NCBI RefSeq assembly: GCF_038050405.1
Contig: NZ_CP150900.1
Location: 2,604,001 to 2,668,000, forward strand
DNA: 64,000 nt
Direction: 5' to 3'
From: Paraburkholderia sp. IMGN_8
GTDB taxonomy: Bacteria > Pseudomonadota > Gammaproteobacteria > Burkholderiales > Burkholderiaceae
Each line of letters opens with the position of its first letter. The first letter of the stretch is position 1. The position numbers and the translations under genes were made by a program. Shown here piece by piece: positions 53,864 to 62,090 of the stretch. Below the pieces are notes generated by a model. The model saw only the letters and a program-made list of their open reading frames with translations, did no database searches and was not told the DNA's origin.

Positions 53864-54946
53864 TTAGAGAACGGCGTCCTTGCGCACACCGTTAGAGGCG
53901 AAGAAGCGCTTCAACCGCACCAGCGCTTCCTGCTGGATCTGGCGCACACGCTCGCGCGTGAGGCCCATTTCATCGGCCAGCTCTTCGAGCGTGGCCGGCT
54001 CGATATGGTTCAACCCGAACCGGCGCTCGATCACATGACGATGCTTATCCGACAGCCGCGCGAGCCAGGCGCGCGTCAGCGTTTCCAGCTCGCGGTGCTG
54101 CACCTCGGCATCCGGCGACTGGCTCTGATCGTCGGACAGCAGATCGAGCAGGCTGCTCGCCGGGTCCAGGTCGAGCGGCGCGTCGAGCGATGCGGTGTGC
54201 TCGTTCAGCGCGAGGATGTCGGTCACTTCGTCGGTGGTCTTGCCGGTCAGATAGGCAATGTCGTCGATGCTGGCGTCCCGGCGCTCGGCCGCTTCGCCCG
54301 AATTCATCGAATTTTTTTCCAGGTGGCGCTTGGCGCGCAGCACCTGGTTCAGTTCGCGGATCACATGCACTGGCAGACGCACGGTGCGCGCCTGGTTCAT
54401 GATCGCGCGCTCGATGCTCTGACGAATCCACCACGTGGCATACGTCGAAAAACGGAAGCCGCGTGTGGGATCGAATTTCTCGATCGCGTGCATCAGGCCG
54501 AGGTTGCCCTCTTCAATCAGATCGAGCAGCGGCACGCCGCGATTGAGGTAGCCCTTCGCGATACTGACCACGAGCCGCAAATTACGCTCGATCATCACCT
54601 GCCTCGCCTCGAACTCGCCCGCCTTGGCGAGGCGCGAATACTTCTGCTCTTCTTCGACAGTCAGAAGCGGCTTGACGCTGATGCGGTTCAGGTAGTGCTG
54701 AATCGTATCGGCCGTCAACTCGGCTTGCAACAGCGCGCGGAAATCGTCCGCGTCCGGCACGGCTTCGCCCACGCTTTCGCGCGTGTCACCGGCTTCTTCC
54801 GCACTGCCCTGGCGTTCGTCGAGATCGCGCTCTTCCACGATCTCTTCTTCGACTTCCGAAGCGCCGCCTTCCTCCACCAACGCGGACGTGGCACGGCTGA
54901 TCGTCTCAGACTCGGCTTGCTGCGGACGGCGCTTCGATTTCGGCAT
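53864..54946 (-). CDS. rpoS: RNA polymerase sigma factor RpoS
   Basis: 360 residues. Region 1.2 is at DTIQHYLNRISVKPLLTVEE. Region 2 has RLVVSIAKGYLNRGVPLLDL, FSTYATWWIRQSIERAIMNQ and the sigma-38-type RTVRLPVHVIRELNQVLRA. Region 4.2 has LTRERVRQIQQEALVRLKRF. The N-terminus is acidic and longer than in E. coli RpoS (330 residues), as is usual in Burkholderia. It directs stationary-phase and stress transcription. It follows nlpD by 11 bp; rpoS promoters inside nlpD are known in other bacteria, and I did not locate one here. Confidence 0.95.
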   Translation of the reverse strand: MPKSKRRPQQAESETISRATSALVEEGGASEVEEEIVEERDLDERQGSAEEAGDTRESVGEAVPDADDFRALLQAELTADTIQHYLNRISVKPLLTVEEEQKYSRLAKAGEFEARQVMIERNLRLVVSIAKGYLNRGVPLLDLIEEGNLGLMHAIEKFDPTRGFRFSTYATWWIRQSIERAIMNQARTVRLPVHVIRELNQVLRAKRHLEKNSMNSGEAAERRDASIDDIAYLTGKTTDEVTDILALNEHTASLDAPLDLDPASSLLDLLSDDQSQSPDAEVQHRELETLTRAWLARLSDKHRHVIERRFGLNHIEPATLEELADEMGLTRERVRQIQQEALVRLKRFFASNGVRKDAVL

Positions 54947-54957
54947 GGTCGTATCGC

Positions 54958-55896
54958 TTATTGCGGCGGCAAGTACTTCAGTGGGTCGACAGGTTTACCC
55001 TGCCGGCGAACTTCGAAATGCAACATCACGCGGTCGGCATCGCTATTGCCCATCTCAGCGATCTTCTGCCCTTTGGTCACCGCATCCCCCTCTTTTACCA
55101 TCAAAGCACGGTTGTGTGCATACGCGGTGAGATAAGTTGCGTCATGTTTGATGATAATGAGATTGCCGTAACCACGCAGCCCATTTCCGGCATAAACCAC
55201 GCGGCCATCCGCCGAAGCCTTGACCGTGTCGCCCGACGCGCCGCCGATATTGACGCCCTTGTTGGTCGAGTCGTTGAAGGTGCCGAGCAACGGACCACGC
55301 ACCGGCCAGGCGAACGCGACGTTGCCGGACGCGCCGGCCGTCGAGTCGCTCGCGGCGCCTGCGTTGGCCGGCGGCGTCAGCGAAGCGGTATTCGAACCTG
55401 AACCATATATAGGCGGCGCTGCTGCGACGCCTGCCGCTGCGCCCGTCGACGGCGCCGCGCTGTTGAGCGGCGCACTCTGCACCGCGCCGCCGCCGATCGG
55501 CGCGGTCGCGACGCCCGGCGTCAGTGCGGCAGTGTTAGCGCCCGGCGGCACCACGCGCAGCAACTGATCGACTTCGATCTGGTTCGGGTTGGTGAGATTG
55601 TTCCACGCCGAAATATCGCGGTAGTTCTGGCCGTTCTCGAGCGCAATCCGATACAGCGTATCGCCCGGCTTCACACGGTAGTAACCGGGCGGCGGCGGTC
55701 CAAGCGGCACGGCCGGCTGCTGCGCCGCTTGCGTGCTGAGCGTGCCGCCACCAGAGCGATCGACGACGGGTGCCTGATCGAGCCGGGAAGCACAGGCCGT
55801 CATCAACAGGGACAAGGCGAGCACGCACACGCTACGCTGGGTTACGGTCATAGGGGCATTCATTCTGGCTCTTTGCATCGCGCGCAACATACTCAT
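54958..55896 (-). CDS. nlpD: Murein hydrolase activator NlpD (LysM-M23 lipoprotein)
   Basis: 312 residues from ATG 55896. A start at 55863 with AAAGAG upstream or a TTG at 55905 after GGAG are alternatives I cannot rule out. Lipobox LMTACASR is followed by a LysM domain (YRVKPGDTLYRIALENGQNY, then LTNPNQIEVDQLLRV), a long Ala/Gly/Pro linker and a C-terminal M23 domain (VAFAWPVRGPLLGTF, GRVVYAGNGLRGYGNLIIIK, LHFEVRRQGKPVDPLKYLP). The catalytic zinc ligands are incomplete, as in other NlpD proteins, which activate the amidase AmiC rather than cleave murein. It follows pcm directly. Confidence 0.9.
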   Translation of the reverse strand: MSMLRAMQRARMNAPMTVTQRSVCVLALSLLMTACASRLDQAPVVDRSGGGTLSTQAAQQPAVPLGPPPPGYYRVKPGDTLYRIALENGQNYRDISAWNNLTNPNQIEVDQLLRVVPPGANTAALTPGVATAPIGGGAVQSAPLNSAAPSTGAAAGVAAAPPIYGSGSNTASLTPPANAGAASDSTAGASGNVAFAWPVRGPLLGTFNDSTNKGVNIGGASGDTVKASADGRVVYAGNGLRGYGNLIIIKHDATYLTAYAHNRALMVKEGDAVTKGQKIAEMGNSDADRVMLHFEVRRQGKPVDPLKYLPPQ

Positions 55897-55901
55897 CGGT
55901 G

Positions 55902-57029
55902 TCAAATCACTCCGGATTTTAAGGGTACAAAGAAAACGCGATCAAGCCGCGACTCGCGCCATTGCGCGGGTCCGAGGCGCTCGACCAGAGTCAGCACCTG
56001 GTTCTGGCCGTCCTGCGAGCCGACCGGCGCGACCAGACGGCCGCCGATCGCGAGTTGTTCAAGTAATGCTTGCGGTACGTCGAGCCCGGCCGCGGCGATC
56101 ACGATCGCATCGAACGGCGCCGCCGACGGCAGCCCAAGGCGACCATCGCCATAGTGCAGCCGGATGTTCGGAATACGCAGCGGACGCAAGTTCGTCTTCG
56201 CGCGTTCGGACAGCGGTTTGATGCGTTCGATCGAATAGACGTCCCGTGCGACCTGGCTCAGCACCGCCGCCTGATAACCGCAACCGGTGCCGATTTCGAG
56301 CACGTTGTTCAGCGCGCGACCCGCCGCGGCCAGCTCGATCATCCGGGCCACTACCGAAGGCTTGGAAATCGTCTGGTGATGACCGATCGGCAACGCGGCA
56401 TCTTCATAGGCCTGGGCCGCGAGGCCCGGGTCGACGAACATGTGGCGCGGCACCACCGACATCGCATTCAACACGCGCTGATCGGTCACGCCATTCGCTC
56501 GCAGGCGTTCGACCATCCGTTCGCGAACCCGTTCCGAAGTCAGCGCCAACGCGCCGTTCAAAGCGACGTTCGGTGCGGCAGCGCGCTCGCTGGATCTGGC
56601 AACGGGCTTGCCCGGCGACGCCGATTTGGGCGCGGCGCGCGCAGTCAATGTCGGCGCGGCGGTTTTCGCCTGGGGTTTGGGTTGTGGCTGGGCCTGGGGT
56701 TTGGGTTGTGGCTGGGCCTGGGGTTTGGGTTGTGGCTGGGCCTGGGGCTTAACTTGGGTCGTTAGCTGGGCTGCTGCCGGGGTTTTTACCTGGGGCTTCG
56801 CTTGCGGCTGAGCCTGCGCTCTAGTCTGCAGCTTCGCCTGAGGTTTTGTTTGAGGCTTGACCACGGAGCCGGACGGCGAGCTCTTCGCCGGTTGCTGGCG
56901 TGCATTCAGCGCCGCGCTCGCGGCGAGTGCCGCCGCGCGCACGTCGCCCGGACGCCCTTCGGGCCGGCGCGGTTCGCGCACCAGGTCCTCGAGGCCGAGC
57001 GGAAAGCGCTTTGCGCGCTCGCCAGTCAT
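55902..57029 (-). CDS. pcm: Protein-L-isoaspartate O-methyltransferase with a long repetitive N-terminus
   Basis: 375 residues, versus about 210 for E. coli Pcm. The methyltransferase domain is the last ~215 residues: [60 protein letters not shown] and [10 protein letters not shown]. It repairs isoaspartyl residues. The first ~160 residues are a Lys/Pro/Gln/Ala-rich, probably disordered tail with three exact QPQPKPQA units encoded by a 24 bp tandem repeat. ATG 57029 overlaps the surE stop (ATGA), so the start is well supported and the tail is translated. Confidence 0.92.
   Translation of the reverse strand: MTGERAKRFPLGLEDLVREPRRPEGRPGDVRAAALAASAALNARQQPAKSSPSGSVVKPQTKPQAKLQTRAQAQPQAKPQVKTPAAAQLTTQVKPQAQPQPKPQAQPQPKPQAQPQPKPQAKTAAPTLTARAAPKSASPGKPVARSSERAAAPNVALNGALALTSERVRERMVERLRANGVTDQRVLNAMSVVPRHMFVDPGLAAQAYEDAALPIGHHQTISKPSVVARMIELAAAGRALNNVLEIGTGCGYQAAVLSQVARDVYSIERIKPLSERAKTNLRPLRIPNIRLHYGDGRLGLPSAAPFDAIVIAAAGLDVPQALLEQLAIGGRLVAPVGSQDGQNQVLTLVERLGPAQWRESRLDRVFFVPLKSGVI
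56669..56740 (-). repeat. 24 bp tandem repeat in pcm
   Basis: Three consecutive identical units of CCTGGGGTTTGGGTTGTGGC-TGGG (plus-strand view) start at 56669, 56693 and 56717, followed by a partial fourth. The unit encodes QPQPKPQA in frame on the minus strand. Confidence 0.95.
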
Positions 57030-57784
57030 GAAGCGTCGCTGCCGGCACGCGCCCAATCGCGCGCAGCGGGCAGCATTTGCGTGTGGGTCAGGTCGAGCTG
57101 CAACGGCGTGATCGACACATGGCCGTTGGCGACGGCGTGAAAATCGGTGCCTTCGCTGGCGTCGCGCGCGCTGCCCGAGGGGCCGATCCAGTAGATCGGT
57201 TCGCCGCGCGGGTTGGTCTGGCGGATCACCGGCTGCGAAGGATGGCGCTTGCCCAGGCGCGTGATCTGCCAGCCGCCGAGCTGCTCGTATGGCAGGTTCG
57301 GAATATTGACGTTCAGCAACGGATGCCCCGGCAGCGGATGGTCGAGGTAATGCGCAACGATTTCCGCCGCAACGCGAGCCGCATCTTCGAGATGCACCCA
57401 GTCCTTGTCGACCAGCGAGAACGCGATGGCGGGCACGCCAAACATGATGCCTTCGGTGGCGGCGGCCACGGTGCCCGAATAGAGCGTGTCCTCGCCCATG
57501 TTCTGGCCGTTGTTGATGCCCGATACGACGAGGTCCGGCGTGTGGTCCAGCATGCCGGTCAGCGCGATGTGCACCGAATCGGTGGGCGTGCCGTTCACAT
57601 AATAGAAACCGTTCGCCGAGCGCAGCACCGAGAGCGGCCGCGACAGCGTCAATGAATTCGACGCGCCGCTGCAGTTCTGCTCGGGGGCCATCACGGTGAC
57701 GTCCGCGATCGGCTTGAGCGCTTCGTAAAGCGCGGCAAGACCAGGCGCCAGATAACCGTCGTCATTGCTGATTAGGATTCGCAT
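57026..57784 (-). CDS. surE: 5'/3'-nucleotidase SurE
   Basis: 252 residues, cytoplasmic stationary-phase survival phosphatase. The metal-binding [15 protein letters not shown] opens the protein; [20 protein letters not shown] is the second signature; [20 protein letters not shown] is the typical C-terminus. ATG 57784 matches the family start; the longer upstream frame does not. It is first in the conserved block surE-pcm-nlpD-rpoS, overlapping pcm by 4 bp. Confidence 0.95.
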   Translation of the reverse strand: MRILISNDDGYLAPGLAALYEALKPIADVTVMAPEQNCSGASNSLTLSRPLSVLRSANGFYYVNGTPTDSVHIALTGMLDHTPDLVVSGINNGQNMGEDTLYSGTVAAATEGIMFGVPAIAFSLVDKDWVHLEDAARVAAEIVAHYLDHPLPGHPLLNVNIPNLPYEQLGGWQITRLGKRHPSQPVIRQTNPRGEPIYWIGPSGSARDASEGTDFHAVANGHVSITPLQLDLTHTQMLPAARDWARAGSDAS

Positions 57785-57939
57785 GCGGCGATTGTAACCG
57801 AGGAAAGAAGACGCGCGAACGACACGGCGGGTGGCGCGTGCGGCGCACACGTCGAGCACCCGGCGGGTCAGTATCGGAGACGCAAGAAACAATAAAAACG
57901 CACGGTCGTGCGACTTGCTTTACACTCAGAATATTTGCG

Positions 57940-57970
57940 ACGCCCCGAGGGAAGTCCCCTTGGGAGACCC
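57940..57970 (+). repeat. Dispersed ~30 bp repeat, copy 4, upstream of the quinone oxidoreductase gene
   Basis: CGCCCCGAGGGAAGTCCCCT runs into TGGGAGACC. It is the most diverged copy and lies 20 bp before the ATG, in the leader of the gene. If translated it would read APREVPLGD, the same frame as copies 1 and 2. Confidence 0.7.
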
Positions 57971-57989
57971 TGATCGATATGGAGACACG

Positions 57990-58964
57990 ATGCGCGCGAT
58001 TCGCTGCAATCAGTACGGGCCACCGGAGAGCCTGGTCGTCGAAAATCTGCCGGACCTCGAGCCGCCGCCCGGTCACGTCGTGATCGACGTCAAAGCCGCG
58101 GCCGTCAATTTTCCCGATGTGTTGATCATCGAGAACAAATACCAGTTCAAACCACCCCTGCCCTTTACGCCTGGCTCCGAAGTCGCGGGCGTCGTGCGCG
58201 CGGTCGGCGCGGATGTCACCCAGTTCAAGCCGGGTTCGCGCGTGGTCGCGTTCACCGGCTCGGGCGGGTTTGCCGAGCAGGCGGTGGCGCCCGCTGCGGC
58301 GTGCGTGCCGCTTGCCGACGGCGTCGAATTCGAACTGGCTGCGGCGTTCACGCTGGCCTATGGCACGTCGCACCATGCGGTGGTCGATCGCGGCGCACTG
58401 AAGGCTGGCGACACGATGCTGGTTTTAGGCGCGGCAGGCGGCGTTGGTTTAGCGGCAGTCGAAATCGGCAAGGCGCTCGGCGCGCGCGTGATCGCGGCGG
58501 CATCGAGCGACGAAAAACTCGCCATCTGTGTGAAGCACGGCGCCGACGCCACCATCAACTACAGCACCGAAGACCTGCGCGAACGCATCAAGGCGCTCAC
58601 CGACGGCAAAGGTCCGGACGTGATCTACGACCCGGTTGGCGGCGTGTATGCGGAACCGGCGTTTCGCAGCATCGGCTGGCGTGGGCGCTATCTGGTGGTG
58701 GGCTTCGCCAACGGCGAGATTCCGAGGCTGCCGCTCAATCTGACGCTGCTCAAAGGTGCGAGCATCGTCGGCGTGTTCTGGGGCGACTTCGCGAAGCGCG
58801 AGCCGCAACACAATCACGCCGCGTTCGAGCAGATGGTCGGCTGGATCGGCGAAGGCAAGCTCAAGCCGTATGTGTCGGCGCGCTATTCGCTCGAAGACAC
58901 CGGCCGCGCCTTGCGCGATATGGCGGAGCGCCGGGTGATCGGCAAGGTGGTGATTACGCCTTAG
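57990..58964 (+). CDS. NADPH:quinone oxidoreductase family protein
   Basis: 324 residues, zeta-crystallin/MDR superfamily without the catalytic zinc cysteines. The GroES-like half has VIDVKAAAVNFPDVLIIENK and PGSEVAGVVRAVG; the Rossmann half has LVLGAAGGVGLAAVEIGKAL. GGAG precedes the ATG at 57990. The upstream frame is open but runs through a dispersed repeat, so I exclude it. It is a single gene, divergent from surE, ended by a strong bidirectional terminator. Substrate unknown; quinones or acyl-CoA enones are typical of relatives. Confidence 0.87.
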   Translation: MRAIRCNQYGPPESLVVENLPDLEPPPGHVVIDVKAAAVNFPDVLIIENKYQFKPPLPFTPGSEVAGVVRAVGADVTQFKPGSRVVAFTGSGGFAEQAVAPAAACVPLADGVEFELAAAFTLAYGTSHHAVVDRGALKAGDTMLVLGAAGGVGLAAVEIGKALGARVIAAASSDEKLAICVKHGADATINYSTEDLRERIKALTDGKGPDVIYDPVGGVYAEPAFRSIGWRGRYLVVGFANGEIPRLPLNLTLLKGASIVGVFWGDFAKREPQHNHAAFEQMVGWIGEGKLKPYVSARYSLEDTGRALRDMAERRVIGKVVITP

Positions 58965-59004
58965 CCGCGGCACGCTCACGAAGCGCTTGCGGAAGCGTCA
59001 AATG

Positions 59005-59039
59005 AAAAAGCGCGCGGTTATCGGACCGCGCGCTTTTTT
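59005..59039. terminator. Bidirectional terminator between the quinone oxidoreductase gene and the ABC permease gene
   Basis: AAAAAGCGCGCGGT (59005-59018), loop TATCGG, ACCGCGCGCTTTTT (59025-59038). The A-run on one side and T-run on the other serve both convergent genes. Confidence 0.9.
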
Positions 59040-59057
59040 CTGGGCCATAGGCTTGCG

Positions 59058-59882
59058 TTAGAGCTTCTCCGTCTCACCCGTTTTCGGCTGCCATTTCATC
59101 AAACGCCGTTCGCCGATGCCGACGATGCCGTCGAGAATCAGCGCGAACGCGGTCAGCACCAGAATCCCGGCGAACACGGTATTGATATCGAACGTGCCTT
59201 CGGCCTGCAAAATCAGATAACCGACGCCGCGCGCCGAGCCGAGGTACTCGCCGACCACCGAGCCGACGAACGCCAGCCCCACCGAGGTATGCAAGCTCGA
59301 AAACACCCAGCTCATCGCGCTCGGCAGATACACGAAGCGCAGCAACTGCTTGCGGTTCGCGCCGAGCATGCGCGCGTTGGCGAGCACGACTGGGCTGACT
59401 TCCTTCACGCCCTGATAGACATTGAAGAACACAATAAAGAACACCAGCGTGACGCCCAGCGCGACCTTCGACCAGATCCCCAAGCCAAACCACACCCCGA
59501 AGATCGGCGCGAGAATCACACGCGGCATCGAGTTGGCAGCCTTGATATACGGGTCGAACAGCGCACTCGCGAGCGGCGACAGCGCGAGCCACAGGCCGAC
59601 GCCCAGCCCCAGCGCGGTACCGAGCGCAAACGCCAGCACGGTTTCGACCAACGTGATCCACAGATGCAGATAGATCTCGCCGCCCGCGAACCATTCCCAG
59701 ATTCGCTGCAGTACCTTCTGCGGCTCGCCGAAGAAGAACGCGGCTTTATTCGGATCGTCGAAATAGAACGCCGGCAGCAGCGTCGGACTGGTCAGCACGT
59801 ACCAGAGCACGAAGCACAGCACGAGCAGCAGCCACTGCCAGATCACCAGGTTCGCCCGGTTCGGGCGCAACGTCTTCCACAT
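59058..59882 (-). CDS. ABC transporter permease, SsuC/TauC-like
   Basis: 274 residues with about six hydrophobic helices (WQWLLLVLCFVLWYVLTSP, LVETVLAFALGTALGLGVGL, VALGVTLVFFIVFFNVYQGV). The cytoplasmic EAA-type loop, LGANRKQLLRFVYLPSAMSW, couples to the ATPase. It belongs to the nitrate/sulfonate/taurine/pyrimidine-precursor permease family. It is last of the minus-strand set of binding protein, ATPase and permease genes, 85 bp after the ATPase. The substrate cannot be told from the permease. Confidence 0.88.
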   Translation of the reverse strand: MWKTLRPNRANLVIWQWLLLVLCFVLWYVLTSPTLLPAFYFDDPNKAAFFFGEPQKVLQRIWEWFAGGEIYLHLWITLVETVLAFALGTALGLGVGLWLALSPLASALFDPYIKAANSMPRVILAPIFGVWFGLGIWSKVALGVTLVFFIVFFNVYQGVKEVSPVVLANARMLGANRKQLLRFVYLPSAMSWVFSSLHTSVGLAFVGSVVGEYLGSARGVGYLILQAEGTFDINTVFAGILVLTAFALILDGIVGIGERRLMKWQPKTGETEKL

Positions 59883-59967
59883 GGGTCGATTGCCTTACAC
59901 GGTTAATGGACTCAACTGCAAGACTCAACTGCAAGACGCAACTGCGGCCACAACCCTGCGGACGCAG

Positions 59968-60780
59968 TTAGACGGCCGTGAGTTGCTGCTGATAGCCCTT
60001 GAGCACTTCATCGCGCAACACGCTCCAGATTTGCGCGTGCAATTCGACGAAACGCGGATGCGCGCGAATTTCGGCGACGTCGCGCGGACGCGGCAAGTCG
60101 ATCGTGAATTCGCCGATCGGATGCGTGCCCGGCCCGGCAGAGAGCACCACCACGCGATCGGACATCGCAATCGCCTCATCCAGATCGTGCGTGATGAACA
60201 GCACCGCTTTGCGTTTGGCCGCCCACAAGTCGAGCAATTCGTTTTCCATCAACTGACGCGTCTGGATATCGAGCGCGGAAAACGGCTCGTCCATCAGGAT
60301 GATGTCGGGGTCGAGAATCAGCGTCTGCGCCATCGCGACGCGCTTGCGCATACCGCCGGACAGTTGATGCGGATAGCGGTCGCCGAAACCGCCGAGGCCG
60401 ACACGTTTGAGCCACTCGTCAGCTTTGCCGCGCGCTTCCGCCGGCGGTGCGCCCTGGAATGCGAGGCCGGCCACCACGTTGTCGATCGCCGAGCGCCATG
60501 GCATGAGCGCATCGGCCTGGAACATGTAGCCGGCACGCCGGTTGATGCCTTTGAGCGGCTCGCCGAACACGTTGACCGTGCCTGAGGACGGGTCCAGCAA
60601 GCCAGCGCCGACATTCAGCAGGGTCGACTTGCCGCAGCCGGTCGGGCCGACGACGGAGACGAATTCGCCCGGCGCGATCCGCAAGGTGGTGTCCTTGACC
60701 GCCGTGTAGCGCTGCGCGCGGTTATCGCGCGCGGCAAACGTGCAGGTGATGTTCTCGAGCGCCAGCGCGGCAACGGTCAT
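59968..60780 (-). CDS. ABC transporter ATPase, SsuB/TauB-like
   Basis: 270 residues. Walker A is SVVGPTGCGKSTLLNVGAGL, the signature is QLSGGMRKRVAMAQTLI, Walker B is IILMDEPFSALDIQTR and the switch His is in VLFITHDLDEAIAMSD. It belongs with the adjacent permease and binding protein. The gap to the binding-protein gene is 117 bp, so co-transcription is likely but not tight. Confidence 0.9.
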   Translation of the reverse strand: MTVAALALENITCTFAARDNRAQRYTAVKDTTLRIAPGEFVSVVGPTGCGKSTLLNVGAGLLDPSSGTVNVFGEPLKGINRRAGYMFQADALMPWRSAIDNVVAGLAFQGAPPAEARGKADEWLKRVGLGGFGDRYPHQLSGGMRKRVAMAQTLILDPDIILMDEPFSALDIQTRQLMENELLDLWAAKRKAVLFITHDLDEAIAMSDRVVVLSAGPGTHPIGEFTIDLPRPRDVAEIRAHPRFVELHAQIWSVLRDEVLKGYQQQLTAV

Positions 60781-60897
60781 CGTTCGACTCGCTTCGAAGA
60801 TCGGTTTCGGTTTGTCTGAGTTTGCCTGTTGTCGTGGCTGCGGTGATCAAGGCGGCGCGGCCGCTCTTGACCCGGCCTTCGACCCGGCAGGCATACA

Positions 60898-61935
60898 CTA
60901 CGCCTTGACGGTGGCCAGCGCTTTCTTGACGAAGTCGTTGGTCCACGCCTTCGACAGATCGATCGGCTTGCCCTGCACCGCCGGGTCGAATGCCTGCAAA
61001 GTTTTCAGCGAGGTAGCCGGGCCGTCGGCGGGCATCAGGCCATCCGGCGACATCGCCTCCTTCACGTGCTGCCATGCGTCCAGATACACCGCGCGGTCGC
61101 CGAGCAGATAGCCTTCCGGCACCGTGTTGATCAGCTCGCTGCCGGTGGCCGTTTGCAGCCATTTGAGCGCACGCACCATCGCGTTGGTCAGCGCCTGGGT
61201 GGTGTTCGGATTCTTCGTGATGAAGCTCTGCGACGCGTACAGGCACCCTGCCGGCATGTCGCCGCCGAACACGCTGCGCGTATCGGCCAGCGTACGCGTG
61301 TCCGACACGATGCGAATGTCGCCGGTCCGCTCGAGCTTGGTCATGACGGGGTCGAGATTGGCGATCGCGTCGATCTGGCCCGACTGCAGTGCGGCGATCG
61401 CGCCCGCGCCTGCGCCTACCCCGATGAACGCAACGTCTTTCGCGGTCAGCCCGGCTTTCGCCAGCACAAAGCTCGCCATGATCGCGGTCGACGAACCCGG
61501 CGCGGTCACGCCGATTTTCTTGCCCTTCAGATCGGCGATCGACTTGTAGTTCGGCAGCGCCTTCTTCGACACGGCGAGCACGATCTGCGGCGCGCGTCCT
61601 TGCAGCACGAATTCGCGGAACAACTGCTTCTGCGCTTGCAGCAGCAAGGTGTGTTCGAACGCACCGGAGACCACATCCGCGCTGCCGCCGACTGCCGCCT
61701 TCAGCGCTTGCGAGCCGCCGGCGAAATCGGAGATTTCGACTTCAAGTCCTTCGTCCTTGAAGTAATTGCGGCGCTCGGCAATGGTGAGCGGCAAGTAATA
61801 GAACAGATTCTTGCCGCCGACGGCGATCGCCACCTTCGCGGTTTCGGGTTTGCCCTGCGCGAAAGCGAGCGGGCTAGCGGTGAAAGTGGCGCCCGCGAGC
61901 GCTGCAGTTCCAGCAAGGAAGGTTCTGCGTTGCAT
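60898..61935 (-). CDS. ABC transporter substrate-binding protein, SsuA/THI5-like
   Basis: 345 residues from ATG 61935. The signal peptide MQRRTFLAGTAALAGATFTA carries an RR but the Tat motif is incomplete. The mature part opens with KVAIAVGGKNLFYYLPLTIA and shows GLEVEISDFAGGSQALKAAV and LKGKKIGVTAPGSSTAIMAS, typical of NMT1/SsuA-type binding proteins for sulfonates, nitrate, pyrimidines or aromatic acids. It heads a minus-strand set with the ATPase and permease. A CaiB-type CoA-transferase gene lies upstream on the same strand, which hints at an organic-acid substrate, but this is only contextual. Confidence 0.88.
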   Translation of the reverse strand: MQRRTFLAGTAALAGATFTASPLAFAQGKPETAKVAIAVGGKNLFYYLPLTIAERRNYFKDEGLEVEISDFAGGSQALKAAVGGSADVVSGAFEHTLLLQAQKQLFREFVLQGRAPQIVLAVSKKALPNYKSIADLKGKKIGVTAPGSSTAIMASFVLAKAGLTAKDVAFIGVGAGAGAIAALQSGQIDAIANLDPVMTKLERTGDIRIVSDTRTLADTRSVFGGDMPAGCLYASQSFITKNPNTTQALTNAMVRALKWLQTATGSELINTVPEGYLLGDRAVYLDAWQHVKEAMSPDGLMPADGPATSLKTLQAFDPAVQGKPIDLSKAWTNDFVKKALATVKA

Positions 61936-62090
61936 GGTCCGTAGTCTCCGACTTTTGTTGTCCGGCTTTTTTGTCTTTTGCCGCGGCGCTCGTGGGCACC
62001 GCGTTTGCGTCTGTTTGCGTCTCTGCGGTGCGGTGCGCGGGAAACAGTCGTGAATCATGCACGGCGCAAGTTCCCGAACCGCGCGTGCTC

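Noticed and set aside
57831..57989. An extended N-terminus for the quinone oxidoreductase
   Set aside because: It passes through the dispersed repeat, and the ATG at 57990 has GGAG upstream and matches the family start.
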